Assembly: GCF_000264905.1 (NCBI RefSeq)
Contig: NW_006763143.1
Location: 1,296,555-1,360,554 of the forward strand
Direction: 5' to 3'
Length of the DNA stretch: 64,000 nucleotides
Origin: Stereum hirsutum FP-91666 SS1
Taxonomy: Eukaryota > Basidiomycota > Agaricomycetes > Russulales > Stereaceae
In this document: positions 34,075 through 46,534 of the stretch, piece by piece
Numbering within the stretch: position 1 is the stretch's first letter
How the letters are laid out: each line of letters opens with the position of its first letter
The notes under the pieces: model-generated
Database searches by the model: none
Seen by the model: only the letters and a program-made list of their open reading frames with translations
Told to the model about the DNA's origin: nothing
Program-made: the position numbers and the translations under genes

Positions 34075-35669
34075 TGTGGCTGTCGTCGATGAGAGACGTG
34101 CGTTTGGTTGTTGTGGTTGTGTAGTCTGTTGGACGACGCGTCTGAGTAAGCGTGGATGTGGGAGAGCGAAGGAAAGGAAGAGCGGGCGTGTGCGAGGGCC
34201 TTATATATGAGCGCGAAAGGACGCGATCTAGAATTAGCGCGCGGACGCCCGGACCACATGGGTGGCTGTGCACAAAAGAAAAACGGCTGATTGTGCCGGT
34301 CCAAGCTAGCAACGAAAACACACGCGCCCATAAGCGAGCCTTCCATCATCGATAAGCCTTATCGACCGATATCCACTTGATATCCACTGATACCGTCTGA
34401 AACCCCCAAGTGTGCCACACCTACGTCCAAGTTCCTCCTCTCAAATTTCCCTCTTAATTGAAAGCAAACGATGCGCAACTCTGAAAACCACCGTCGGCCT
34501 TTTCTGTGACTTGCCGTGAAATACCAGACACCATCGATATCGCTCAGGGTCTTATGAGACTTCTGACCCCAGCAGGATCACGAGGCGGTGGGACGAGTGG
34601 CGTGCCGCGTGGGTTCTATTTCTGGGGCACCTGCGTGCCCGCATAATTGCTGATAGGCTAAATCTTCCTCTGAAATTCCTGACACCGCAAGATCCGAGCT
34701 CTTCATTTAGGCCGAAATTGACGAGAAAGTCTGTTATGATTCGAGAAGAAAATGAAGTGGCTACAGTGTAGGCCCACTCCTTGATCCACCACTTCGAAAT
34801 AATTCATTTTCTTCCTCCCCTTCACATATTTCCTCAATCTGTTTACTTCAGTATTGAATACACCCCTTAGGCTGTTCAAAATTAAATTTACATCGTACCA
34901 AGGGTGAATATGCCTTTTCGGCAGACCCAACTGTGGTGTGGCACTCAGTGCCACAAAAAGTGGGTCCTTGATCCGACCCCGCACCATACGATCCCCCCTA
35001 AGAATATTGATGCAGGCTTGTTTGTGAGCTTTATATACCCTTCAGTGTCCTGCCTCCGTATTGTCCAGGGTCAACTCTTAAGTTGAGGGAGCTGCAGGCA
35101 GCAGATTTGCAGCAGATCAAGGACCGGGGTCGGATCAAGGAGTGGGCCTACACTGTATCAGAAGTGTGGCCCACATGCGCCACCCGTTCTCCCAAGCCCC
35201 ACTGCCGTCGGTGTTTGGCGCACTCTCTTGATCAATGACTCGCCGCGGGCCTTGAGTGGAATAAGAAACGAATGGAGAGATCCCGAAAGTTGTGTATCGT
35301 CGAGGGTGACGAGCTCACCTAGATGCGCACGGACCAATCACCCCTTTCTGGGCCACAAGCGCAATGGGCACGACATTTGAAATACAATTGCCCCGCAACG
35401 CCTTAGAATACATCCGGTAAGTACCAAACGCTCGTCCCAAACCAGCGACAAATCCTCACCCTCGCCTTTCCAGGGCCTGGATGAAAAGAAATAAGTAAGA
35501 TATCAAGAGTGGGCAGACAACATTCCGGAAGCTGGGAGCAAACAGCGGTCTCTGAGTGGGGCCCATAGTCCCACACGCTCCGGCGACAATGATTGTGGAC
35601 ACGAGCTGCTCTTGTTGGGCGAGGAGAACAGGCTCTGGCCAACGGTCTTCGGGAAACGAGAGCGAGCCA
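34075..35669. other. Intergenic carrying a MITE
   Basis: About 1.6 kb between two minus-strand genes. It holds the inverted-repeat element at 34764-35155. No other gene-like structure was seen. Confidence 0.6.
34764..35155. mobile_element. 392 bp MITE with 24-25 bp terminal inverted repeats and TA target duplication
   Basis: The left end CAGTGTAGGCCCACTCCTTG (34764 on) is repeated in inverse orientation at the right end (to 35155); 24 of 25 bases match. Each end is flanked by TA (34762-34763 and 35156-35157). A subterminal copy of the TCCTTGATCCGACCCC block is also inverted (about 34969 against about 35122). No transposase frame is inside. TA duplication plus ends beginning CAGT are typical of non-autonomous Tc1/mariner-pogo elements. 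Confidence 0.82.
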
Positions 35670-36980
35670 TTACCCGTATCTCGCCTTCGCCATCTGCATG
35701 AACATATCCATCGTCGCCTTATCCTTCTCGCGTATCGCTGTAACCCTCTCACTCGTCTCGGCCATCCTATCATCTCTCGGGCCTCGTTTCTTCTCCTCGA
35801 ACCTCTTTCGTGCTGCGTCTCGTTGTCGAATCCTACACGCATCCAGGGACATTATTGTCAGGATGACGCCAATACCAAAGAAATACTACCAAGGATGGAT
35901 CCAACACCATATCGTTGCATGTCCCTCGTTGGAAAACTAGAGCAAAACAAGAACAAGAACGCACCGATCCTGAAAGCTATCTCCACCACCCATCAACGTT
36001 CCCTCATCCAACTCCAGCCCCGCATCCTCCCTCGCCTCCCTGAACGCCTTATCGCCCTCCCTCTTCTCCCGTTTCTTCTCCATCAACCTCTCCCTCCCCA
36101 CCTCTCTCGGCCCATTCACATCCTCATCCCTCTCCTTCGCCTCCCGTTTATCTCTCTTCCTCTTCAACGACTTCTCCTCCCATGCCGCCTCCTCCTGTAG
36201 TTCTCTTGCAAGTGTGAGGTCGGAGGACGAGGGGAGTGTAGGGCCTATCGAACGTCCGGGGAGGGAAGGGCCTTGGATACGGGCGGAGGAGGCACCGTTG
36301 CTCCCATTATTGGTGAGGGCACTGATTTCGGAACGGGTGGCTTCGAGGGCTTGACGTTCGGCTTTGGAGCGTGAGGACGCGAAGGACCATTTGTAGGCCG
36401 TCTGGGACTGCGCAGGGAGGGCGGTGGGATCTATCCCGGCGTAGAGATCCTCTGTGTGCCGCACGTCATTCCATAGTCGTCTTTAGACCCAGACTACGCA
36501 GGTTCGCAAAGCAGAAGAAACGCACTGGATAGTTTACCGCGGTTCCAGTCCTGGGTTTAATACAAGGATACAAGTGAGTTGTTGAACGTGCGCGATGCGG
36601 CGAAGGGTGTGGACCGACCTTGACGAATTTGCGGAAATACCTGCGTTTCAAAGTCTGAGCAAATACGGCTACATGGGCGAATACGTGTGACCGAGTCGAG
36701 CTGTGGTAGGATCCTCACTTTCGTGCTTTCTCGCCCGTCAGCTCATCGAAGTACTGTCCAAAGATTCACGCATCAACATAGTGCACGGATATGCAAGACA
36801 ATCATGCGTGATGCGCACCTTGCGTTTCTCATCCTTCAGCCATACCCGAAATTCTGCGCTCTTCAAGAAATAGTCCTGCTCTGAGATAGGTTCCGCGCCT
36901 CCCGGAAGGCGGTTCTGAGGTTCTGGCGAATCTGAACGAGATCTGTCCCTGCCGGGCGAGCGAGAGCGTCGGGAAGACAT
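35670..36980 (-). CDS. SCI1-like nuclear protein (conserved Arg/Lys/Glu-rich)
   Basis: Six exons. An RS-rich start (MSSRRSRSPGRDRSRSDSPE) is followed by the conserved block EQDYFLKSAEFRVWLKDEKR, YFDELTGEKARK, YFRKFVK and DWNRGKLSKDLYAGIDP. Later parts are long charged helices, a SIGPTLPSSSDL segment (GPALPP-like) and the tail ATMDMFMQMAKARYG. The YFLKxxEFRxWLK...YFDEL...KYFRKFVxxWN pattern is that of the eukaryotic family containing plant style cell-cycle inhibitor 1. Members are nuclear, probably splicing- or chromatin-associated. Molecular function is not established. Confidence 0.72.
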
Positions 36981-37334
36981 AGTTACCCTTTATTCGCTGA
37001 GCGTGGATACCTGGCAATCAAAGAGGCTCAAGTAGCGATATGTTGGTAAGTTTATGCTTCGGTGGTGGTGGTAGAAGGCGAAGAGTCAAGACGAGTTTAC
37101 GTCATATAAAACGTCGTTGTGGGGGCGTGGATGCAAGAGCCGAAGTCCTTTCGGAGCGCCTCTCTAGACTGGCCACGTCCGGACACGTCGAGCCTGATCC
37201 CAACAAAGGCTTTCTTCGTACACTACAGTCACCCAGGGCGTCTGCCTGATCTTCATCTTCTCTGTTGACCCTTTTACTCAGCGCTACCCTTTCGATTCCC
37301 TGCCATTTCCCTTGATATCTGAAACAACTTCTCC

Positions 37335-38129
37335 ATGGGTCGCTGGACGCAGTACGATGAGGTGCGTCATGATGATATTCACATCTTCATTTCAGACAGA
37401 GGGATCTGAATAGCTGACTTGAACGTCTGGGTTGACTACTGCACAGGATGAGGCAAGGTTGCCAGAAGGAATGACCCGCGTAGGGTATGACTCTGATACG
37501 GGCAAGTACTACTTCCGCGACTCTGACGGTTCCCTCTGGGAGGGCCCTGAAGGAGCCCAGTATGGAGAGATGGTCAAGGGTGAGTCCGTCATATTCATGC
37601 GTGGACGGACGGCGACCATTGACGTAGAACTTTCTGGACAGTCTCCGATGCACCCATTGCTCTGGGTGAGAGCAGCAACGGCAACGATGTAGAACCTGGT
37701 GGGCGGGCGGACGGTTATTCACCACTCGCTGTGGACCCTGTAAGTCTGTTCGTCCATACCTTTCCACACTTACGCTGATGCATTCATCGCTACTCTCCTA
37801 CCCAGAACGGGACCCGCATTCGATCTGAATCTCCGTACCGCATGCTCTTCCCCTTCCTCCTAATCATCATCGTGATCCTCCTCCTCATCGGCCGTCTCGT
37901 CGTATTCCCCTCATCCTCCTCCTCCACCCCCGCCAAACTCTGCCCTTCAGGCAGTACCGCATCAGTGATCGTCAAAGGCGACACCTGCTGGGCCATCGCA
38001 AAGTCGCACGAGAGTAGTGTGGACGACCTGTTATCGTTGAATCCTGGTTTGGACTGCGACACCTTGAAACCTGGACAGAGGATCTGCGTGAGGTCGGAGA
38101 GCAGCACTAGTGGTGCACGTCGCGGTTGA
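37335..38129 (+). CDS. Single-pass membrane protein with C-terminal LysM domain
   Basis: Four exons. MGRWTQYDE|DEARLPEGMTRV opens a conserved N-terminal part (YDSDTGKYYFRDSDG, LWEGPEGAQYGEM). Then comes a transmembrane helix (MLFPFLLIIIVILLLIGRLV) and a Ser-rich spacer. The LysM motif follows (IVKGDTCWAIAKSHESS, LLSLNPGLDCDTLKPGQR, ICV), ending near the stop. LysM domains bind chitin or related glycans. The topology suggests a cytosolic N-terminus and an external LysM, possibly sensing or anchoring the wall; that role is inference. It is divergent from the SCI1-like gene, 354 bp between starts. Confidence 0.8.
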
Positions 38130-38761
38130 TGAGCCGCATCATTGTGGTGGACATTGGACTTTTGCGGATGTGAGGTATTGGTCGGATTCCTAGGTTGATA
38201 GGTATCGGTTCTTGTTTTCTATGTTTCTCCCTCTCTCTCGCTCTCTCAACAGTTTGCATCTAGTTCGTCTCCTCGTTTCTTTCGGAGCTCTTAGTAAATT
38301 AGTCTTTCTTGCATCGCATCTTCTTGTGGAACTGTAATACCATCTTTACACAGCTTTTTCTCCCTTCAATCTCAGACAACCTCAGACATCCCTCGAGGCT
38401 TTCCCAGAAACCAAAATATTGACTCCAGAACAGATCGAATGAATGGTTCGACGAACGGAAGTGGGAATGTCAGCCCCGATCACGAACTCGTTCATCCGCG
38501 CAAGAGACGCTCCGCTGAGCAAATCACGCCCATCAAGCCTTCCAGACAGCCTCTGAGACGCTTCCGCCTCCTTTTTCTTGCTGGGGATCGGATGACGTCG
38601 CCCTTGTTGTCTCGGCTCGTAAGCGCCTCTGCCTACAAAAGCCTGCTTGTCCAGGATGAATTTGGCATTATCCACTCCCTCATCTTCTCTGTCTATCTTT
38701 CTTTCGCCACTTTGCATAACGTCTATTTCCCACATCTTCTCGTCTTCAATCACCATACGCA
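38130..38761. other. Intergenic, no gene seen
   Basis: About 630 bp holding the LysM gene 3' flank (pyrimidine-rich CTCTCTCTC run near 38230) and the promoter of the MARVEL gene. Confidence 0.55.
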
Positions 38762-39535
38762 ATGACAGTGACTGCTGAAACTCATGTTCGCCGTGGACAC
38801 CCGAGTACGTCGTCATCACATCTCTCTACTTTTCGAGATGCTAACAACGTGTCCGTGCTACAGTCACCTTCGGTCTCATCATCTTGTTTTCCATCATCGA
38901 GCTAGCAGTTTCGGCGTGGCTAGTGGCTCGCTACAACCAGCACCACAACTACCTCTCGGGCTCTGAGAACAATCGTGTCCGCTTCCTGCTCTTCAACTCC
39001 ATTTGGACCCTGCTCCTCGCACCAATCTTCATGGGCGTTTTCTTCGCAGCGCCAACCAGTTTCTTGGGTAGCTTGTTGAGCCACTCTGTCTTGTGAGTGA
39101 TAGTTTCTGTTTCGTTTCCGCGCCACACCTTTTTGCACGGCTGGGTGCCACAGCCCCTATCCGCCGCTTCCTCGACCCTTTCGATGCGGCATGTAGACTC
39201 ATCACTCACGGCTATGTCTACTTAAATAGCATCTTCCTGACTTGGGTCCTTTGGCTCGCTGGTGCTGCAGCCATCACCGCGACTCTCGGCGGAAGGCTCG
39301 ATTGTGGCCTTAACTACACCTATTGTGGACAACTCAATGCGCTCGAGGCCTTCGCCTGGATCCAATGGTGAGTACTCATAGCCCTTGCGCTCTCCAACGC
39401 TAGCATATTAATGTCATCGTTGTCAACAGGGTGCTTCTCACGTTCGCTCTTGTGTCTGTTATTCTGCTTGCAATCCGCGCGAGGAGAGCAGGCAACGGGG
39501 TGAAGGGTCCAATGGTCCAAACAACCACTGTCTAG
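38762..39535 (+). CDS. MARVEL-domain tetraspan membrane protein
   Basis: Four exons, about 165 residues. A short cytosolic start (MTVTAETHVRRGHP) is followed by helix 1 (ITFGLIILFSIIELAVSAWL), helix 2 (FLLFNSIWTLLLAPIFMGVF), helix 3 (IFLTWVLWLAGAAAITATLG) and an extracellular loop with two Cys (LDCGLNYTYC). An AFAWIQW block leads into helix 4 (VLLTFALVSVILLAI) and a short basic tail. This is the fungal MARVEL pattern: four helices, a loop Cys pair and an aromatic AFAW before helix 4. Such proteins organise lipid microdomains (Nce102-like). The exact role here is unknown. Confidence 0.85.
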
Positions 39536-40787
39536 TTTTCTCATTTCTCGACGCAGTGTACCTTGTTCCTGTTTTACGACGCAACCATTCTGATATGATT
39601 TGAGACTCCCTACTTACGCTGTGCTTGCTTGTATATCATCGCTTGATACTTGTATTGTAACGCATCATTATGTGGCGTGTTTATATTATCGAATGGATTT
39701 TAACGACCATGACTCTGTGCGTGCTACTCGAATCGTTGCAACTAGCCCAGTGGTGTCCATTCCGCGCGCGAGTAATCACGAAGTAATGCTACACACGAAT
39801 TCCATCCCAAGTACCGACAAGAGCGTGAGCATAATTAACCAGACGTGTCCCCTCGTTCTACACAGTTATGCTTGCACCGCACAGGCCCGGCGGTGCTCAG
39901 GAAAAGTCCACCCGAAGCGGGTTTGTACAGTGAGTAAACAATAAAAGGCGCAGGCAGTGGATGTATGGGGTAGGAAGTGCCGGTAGGTCTCGAATGGGAG
40001 CCTAATTGCGACACGAGCGCGACAAGAGAACGCCAATGTATGAATGCATAAGGGGAGGAGTAAGGGAGGGAAGCTGAGTAGAGGAAGCGGCCACGAAGTA
40101 GTGTTGAGGATTATGAGACAGAATCGCATGGGAATAGAAAGAAAACGGAAGAGCCACAGAGTAGGAGTAAGCAAAGGAAAGAAGATAAAATAGAAGAAAG
40201 GGAGCAATAAGCAGATTGTGCCGACTACGCTGGGTCGGTTGCAGCCTTGTACGGCCTCGATAACGACGTCGACATCAGACTGTTCGAGTGGCCGCGTCAT
40301 CGTAGGCTTCGTGACAGAGGCGGCCATCGCCCCCAGCGATATTCCCCACCATGGGGTGACCTTCGCTGAATCTCCGTGTCCTTCGCCTGACGTAGATAGA
40401 TGCTAAACGTGATCCACTCCGGTCCCCTTGTGCTGGTAAAGCCGATAGATCGACATCCCTTCGACGGGCGTCTGAGTTGGACGATAGTTGGAGGAAAGAA
40501 AATGTCGTTGACGATATGTAGGGTGCGTGGATGGAGATGGCGGCTGTGATGGTCGAAAGTGGGTGATGTTTGTGTAGCAAAGACCCAACGTCTCGATGAC
40601 CGTACGCTTGGTAGGATTGTTTCAATGAGGTCCAGCACCATAGCGCCATTGAATAGGACTGGGACGATGAAGGTAAGCTCGGTCCTGTAGGGGTGATTAT
40701 GAGTGAAAGGATGTGAACCGAAGGCCATAGCAACGTGGTGGCGGAGTGACGGCTTGCGTTCACAATTGTGGATTCCTGACCGGGATA
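39536..40787. other. Intergenic, no supportable gene
   Basis: About 1.25 kb. Two long overlapping minus-strand frames (40275-40763 and 40297-40791) lie directly downstream of the stop of the next gene and do not connect to it by splicing. They look non-coding. Confidence 0.5.
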
Positions 40788-42057
40788 TCAACCTGGTATG
40801 TCACGAAACAGTCAGGATACAGAATCTGCATATAGACAGAGAGAGGTGCTGACCGGGTAAAGGAATCGTGTTGGTATCACCCACGTCGTCCTCGTCCTCC
40901 TCCTCCTCCTCATCGTCATCCTCCTCGTCCGACCAGCCTTCGTTTTCGTCTCGGTAGCCGTCGTCGTCGTCAACACTGCTCGACTCATGTATATACGAGC
41001 CACCATCTAGGGTCGCGTTGCCCCAGTCTCGCGCGGGTTTGTAGTTCGGGGGCGCCAGCAGCCTATCAAGCTCTTGGAATGTATCGTCGTTCATTTGTAT
41101 TGCGCCGCTCCGGATATGTGCTTCGAGCCACGGCATGATGAGATGCTCCGAGTACCAGATGCCTAACAGTCACGCCCATAAGTAACGTTCAGACCAAAAT
41201 GCCATGTGCATTACCTTCGTCGCCGAGCATATAATGCGGGTTTTCCTTACTAACCTTGATGAAACCCAAGGCGGCTATACACATATGCGGAGCAAGCGCC
41301 AATAAAGTCAGACATATATAAAGAAGGAGGGAAAATCGAAAGACTGGTTACTCACAGATAGCGTCCGAGAAATCTGCCCAGAGAAACTGGCCCCGTTCGG
41401 GAACGAGACATAGAACCTCTGAGGCTGGACAGATAGATTGTCTATCGGACGTCCAAAGGATATTGACCCTGGGTGCCTCCTCGAAGTAGACCGACACGCC
41501 ATAGCCCCATTGATTAGTTTCGTCAAGGATTGGAACTGCCTTGGGAGTGCTAGGTGCCGGTGCTCTCGACTTCAAATACTAACAAAGGGGAATTCTATCA
41601 GTCATGAGAGCCAGAGCTTGCAGAGCAGAAAACGCACCTGGACCATTAATAAGGTGAACAGTGATGATAATGTCATCGTCGCGACACATAGCAGGATAAC
41701 TGACTCAGTGTGCCAAAGGGATCTGCTCCCTTCGCCGACTCTGATGAGAGAAGGCGGTAGAGGGAGCTCGGAGGGGAAGGGCAACCCAGTGTACATCTCC
41801 GGTCCATGCACAGGCTGCAGAACAGACGAGGGAGTCGGGTCGTAGTAGACATCTATGATGATGCCGGAACTCGACGAAAAAGAGAAATCGGAAGACGATA
41901 AAGGGAGCCTGAGGTCCACAAAAGAATCGGGAGTTGGTTCAAATGCGGGAAGACTCAGCCGACTAATAGCGTTTTTGACGAATGTTTGTGTTGAGAAGAT
42001 GAGAGAAGAGAAGAGTAGACCTGCAAGCGGAACGATACCGCACAAGAGGGGCAACAT
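40788..42057 (-). CDS. Two-helix membrane protein with acidic tail (paralogue A)
   Basis: Multi-exon gene. Helix 1 is at the N-terminus (MLPLLCGIVPLAGLLFSSLI). A lumenal or external segment ends in GPEMYTGLPFPSELPLPPSL, and helix 2 is VILLCVATMTLSSLFTLLMV. Behind it are YLKSRAPAPSTPKAVPIL, WADFSDAISALGFIKVSK, GIWYSEHLIMPWLEAHIRSG and a long Asp/Glu run, ending TIPLPG. The MYTGxPFPxxLPLP block is shared with the gene at 42890. No known domain was recognised. The two genes are head to head, 832 bp apart. Last intron and stop (TGA at 40788-40790) are chosen by splice signals. Confidence 0.62.
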
Positions 42058-42889
42058 GCTGGTTTGATGTCTAGTGGAGCGAAAGACGTGAGTAGCGTGT
42101 TATATAGCGAGCACTGCTGACTCGAGAGGCACGGCCCTAATTCCCAAAGAATCACAAAGGAACTCCAGATAAGAAATCAGAGCACAAGAACAATGAGGTA
42201 ACGTTATTCGATATTGGAATACTGATGCGATCGACGCCACTGAATGGTTCGCCACCCAAATGAGACAAAAGAGAACAGCCCCGAAACGCAGCCCTCCACG
42301 TTTCGACGAGCTTCGGGCTCTGCAGCCAAGATACCGGGAATTCACGACCAGGCCTCTTGCCTTACTGGGTACAACAATAACACGCCAACGCCAGGCCGCG
42401 GCTGCGCAGTACGTGTTTGAGATCTTTCGCGTACGGACCTAATACGACGCCCGGTCGCTTCCCATCGATTCCTTTGTGTCAGAGTATGTACTTGTGCCAT
42501 GGCACGGCCGATGATGGGCCCTTATTGACACGCGCGCCGCGGCATTGACGATCGACATCATGATTCCACTTACGGTGTGTCCTTTCTGTTAGGTCTTTTC
42601 TCGATGGCACATCCCTCGTTATCTTGCCTTCGATCGTTCACATGTGTTGCCAGCTTAGCTTCTAGTGCTCCCTTGTGTTGATCTGAATACGGAACTGCAT
42701 CAATGCCGTACTTGAAAGAGATGGCACACGGGAGTCAGCATCTTGGAGCCATGGGACGGCACATAAATCGTAGGGACACACTTATATATAGACGGGAGCT
42801 ATTTATTCGTCTTTGTTATTATCGTCCCCTTTCCGCACATCTCTCCAAGTCATACGCTCCTAGCCAGTCATCGATATCAGGATTCGAAT
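42058..42889. other. Divergent promoter region of the membrane-protein pair
   Basis: About 830 bp between the start codons of the two related genes. No extra gene or strong motif seen. Confidence 0.55.
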
Positions 42890-45800
42890 ATGATTTTATT
42901 CTTCTGGCTCATCCCGCTCACTGTATGCCTCACAACTATTCCTCTCCTGGTACCGCTCCCACTTTCTATCTCTGATCTGTACAGAAAGATCTCGCCCTCG
43001 TCATGCTCATCGCCTTCGCACGCCCTTGGAACTACTCGCCACCCGTCGCTCCCGCCAATACCCTCCGTCCACGTCATGCTGCAGTACCTTTCGGACGCAT
43101 CACGCACTCGTGAATCCTTTGTCTATGGCCCTCGCATGTACACTGGTACTCCGTTCCCCGATCATCTCCCTCTGCCCGCACATCTTCGGCCGCCACCCGC
43201 GTTTTGGAACCTCAGCAGGGTCATCTGCAGTTGCACTATCGTTGGCACTCTTGTCGCCCACGTTCAAGCTGTATGTGTTATACTTATATCATCATCAACC
43301 TCTGAATACTTAACTTTGAATCTTCCTCCGTCATGTACCTCAGATTCTCATTGGCAGAAGAGCGAAGCCGCAACCAGCATCTATGCAATCGCCACCGACA
43401 ACTGTCGAGACGATCAAGTATAGGCTGAGGAATGGTTCAGACCATTCGATCGCTACGCTCAACACTCCAGAGATCGACGTCATCTCACCTAGACTAGCCC
43501 TGATATACAGGAGCAATCCTGCAGATCCACTCGCAGACGCCAACTTGGGTATCAACTTGGCGGACGTCTGGTCAGATGCTAAGAGAGGTAATAGTCTGAT
43601 TGTTCGGTCGAAGGTTCAATGCTGAGCTCCTATAATTTCGGTTCCTTCCTTATAGTCAGAAGTCACTTGTGGTTCAAGTCGCCGTCGAGCGCCACTGGCG
43701 GTGTTGGTATAGGTCTTGAAAAGGAGTGTCTGGCCGGCATCAGGATGTCGTACATGCTCGCCCCAGACTTACTCAAATTCAGCTTTTATGCAGAGGTACA
43801 GGATGGTCCGTGTCCTATTCTACTCTCTTTTTGGTGGCATCGAAGTAAACCAACTCGTTATTTTCAGTGCAGCCTAGACTCCATAAGGCTTGTGCATGGG
43901 CGCTACGGCAGTGTATCACCTATCTTGAACTGGAACAGACTATGGGGAAGCTCGGTTTTCTTTCCTTCATACCTAATGCATCTGAATCAAGTCCATCGGC
44001 GCCCAATTCTGAGAATCTGGAAAAGTATCCTTGCCTAAATCAACTGAATGTGCGTAAACAATATTCTCTGTTCCTGTCTCTCCCAACTCTATTGCCTTGA
44101 CCATACTTATAATTTGCAATACAGTTGGAGAACGCGAGACGGAAACTGATTGGTTATCTTCTGTATGCTTTCCCCACCATCGGGTATGTTGAAATACTGA
44201 CGATATTCTACATGCAGGGACACGACCATAGATCGTCCAGAGGAAAGTATCTTTCACTTTGAAGCCCTGATACGCAATGATTCCGCAGCGCCACACTGGT
44301 GGGAGACTGGGTCTGAGCTCAGTCCTTGGCTGACAGATCCGTGAGTACCCGTATCGTCCGATCGAATTATATTCCCCGGCCTCATCGCAGGACTTTACCT
44401 CGTAGCTTGACATTCGCGCGCTATGGAGAAGCACTTGCCAGGTCTGGCCTTGATGATAGAATGGCTGCAAGAGCTCTCAAACTTACACTGAGACATCAAC
44501 ACTGCTTGTCGTGCTTGACGCATACACCGGAACACACGAGATACGGCACAGCGGCATGTTCAGAGACTGTGTTCACGACTAGGGTCTATCTCGCCAGAGT
44601 TTTACGGCGTATGGGCCAAGTTGACGAGGCCGTATCTCAGTACGTATACAGTTATTACCGCTGGAAATAAATCACTCACATTTTGACATGCTCCAGGGAA
44701 CAGGTCTGTATCGACTGGCTGCAAAGTAAACCATTCGTTCTGGCGAACAAGACTCTCCAAATTCTTTTGCCGCGTCAGGACATTGCCAACGAATCCAATA
44801 GTATCCTCTCCGCCTTAGGCGGTCCTTCATGGTTTCAGACGAGGCTACCGACCTTAAGGGACGACGAGTGGGTCCGAAAGGGATGCGCAACTTGCAAGAG
44901 CGTGGGGGAAAATCAACTGCACAGATGCAGTCAATGCAAGACTGTACGTTATTGGTACGTATCACTACTGCTACTCTCATACAGACTCGCCCAAGCTAAT
45001 AACTGAGGCCACTCAGCTCGAAAGATTGTCAAAGGGAAGACTGGGAGTCTCATAGGTCAGTGTTGTACACGTCATGTTGATTTTCCTCTGACCGTGAATC
45101 TGTCTCTAGGAAGCTTTGCCCGTGAGTCTATTCTCCCTTGTTCGGCTCATAATCTCCGTTGATAATTTTCGACGTAGGATGCTTTCAGCAAGAAGGGACT
45201 ATGTTGATGCGCTCAACACAGACGACCCACAACGCGCACAGAAACTAGACGACTTCAATGCTTGGGTCATGATGCCAGATCGGTCTCGGATTCGTGCGTT
45301 TACTGACGCACTCGGGCTGAGACGCGACATAGAGCGTGGCCGGACGTGGATCCTCTTCCTTCAGGTTACCTACGACCAGCACATCCAAGGGAAGAAGCGC
45401 AAGTTTCGTATTGACGCATGCAGCGCATTTCGTATAAGCGACGTGGTGGAGATCATGTCGATGATTATGAGAATGAGTGAGCAAGATGTCCAGACATGCA
45501 TCGATCAGAGGCTCGCGCGTGTGGATCCTACTAGCGCGACCGTGAGTATGCTCAGTCTGAGTTATGAACAAGGTGGCGCATCCGCAGACTGGAGCTTAGA
45601 CAACAGTACGCCATCCCCATGATATATTGTGTATACGGTTTCAAATTCTGCTGACAACCTCACTTATGATCATATAGCTCCAATCTCCACCGAATTCCTA
45701 AGAGCCCACCCAGAGCATTCCAATTGGCGTTCTCTACTGAATAAGGATTTACCACCTGCCGATATCCACGAATTCACCTTCTATAAAGTTGAAAAAGACG

Positions 45801-46015
45801 ACCTTGTTCCCGATGACCATGGGCCGAACGTTTCGTGCAGCCATGATCGACCGTCGGGGGACGCGAGAACCGTTTCCTTATCACCGATCGAGCATCGAAG
45901 CTTGTTCTCTTTATGGAGAACGAGATATACGATAGGGGTCTATATCACTGTGTTGCCCGCTTTGGTTTGGTATTGCCTCAACACCGGGGGAAGGAAACGC
46001 AACTCATTGGAATAG
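42890..46015 (+). CDS. Two-helix membrane protein with MYND zinc finger (paralogue B)
   Basis: The N-terminus repeats the paralogue A layout: helix 1 (MILFFWLIPLTVCLTTIPLL), the block GPRMYTGTPFPDHLPLPAHL, and helix 2 near SRVICSCTIVGTLVAHVQA. At least ten GT-AG introns keep one frame into a helical repeat-like part (FARYGEALARSGL, YLARVLRRMGQVDEA) and a canonical MYND finger: CATCKSVGENQLHRCSQC, then RYCSKDCQREDWESHRKLC. The C-terminal part ends in a hydrophobic helix (YTIGVYITVLPALVWYCL) and a basic tail. MYND fingers bind proline-rich partners. Membrane tethering of a MYND protein is unusual. If the model is wrong, the likeliest split is a separate MYND gene starting near 43383. Confidence 0.65.
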
Positions 46016-46534
46016 GTCATTGGTTCTGTTCCACCTCGCCATTGTAATATGCTGTAATATGTCGTCTTCTATGCTTGTTTCTGAAATACCCATATGCTTT
46101 TCCTACCTTCTATGTGTCCACTTTCCATCTAACTATGCATGCACCCTCGCCAGTTATATTAGTCTCTCTTTTACTACGTAATTTTACGCTACTATAAATC
46201 AAGTATGATTGAATGACTTCGACTTGTTGGTCACGCCTGTCAGTCACGAAATTGGAGCATTCGGAAGAATCAGGTGGATGCATCAAGACCGACGTCGCGT
46301 TCAAGAGAAGACATTCATCGGAAGTGAAGGAGATACAGAAGCGTATGCTAGTAAAATTACCGAAAAAAGTGATAGAAATATGTAAATTGACACAAAATAA
46401 GATGACAACGCTTCTCGTGGGCAAGCCAGCAATCAGCCGAGCCGTTACCATAGTCGCAGCAGATAGGTATTGCAGAGTTGGGAGAGATTTGAATTCTGTG
46501 AGAGTTTATTGTTAACGGATCGCATAGAGTCCGT
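46016..46534. other. Convergent 3' flanks, no gene seen
   Basis: About 520 bp, AT-rich, between convergent gene ends. Confidence 0.6.

Noticed and set aside
35556..36200. 214-codon plus-strand open frame
   Set aside because: It is antisense to the charged exons of the SCI1-like gene; Leu/Pro-rich translation is the mirror of Lys/Glu/Arg codons.
39980..40000. Possible tRNA/SINE B-box (reverse of GGTCTCGAATGGGAGCC)
   Set aside because: No A-box at the right distance and no cloverleaf could be formed; kept only as part of a dispersed similarity.
40275..40791. Two overlapping minus-strand frames of more than 160 codons
   Set aside because: They lie after the in-frame stop of paralogue A, have no splice link to it, and show no motif.
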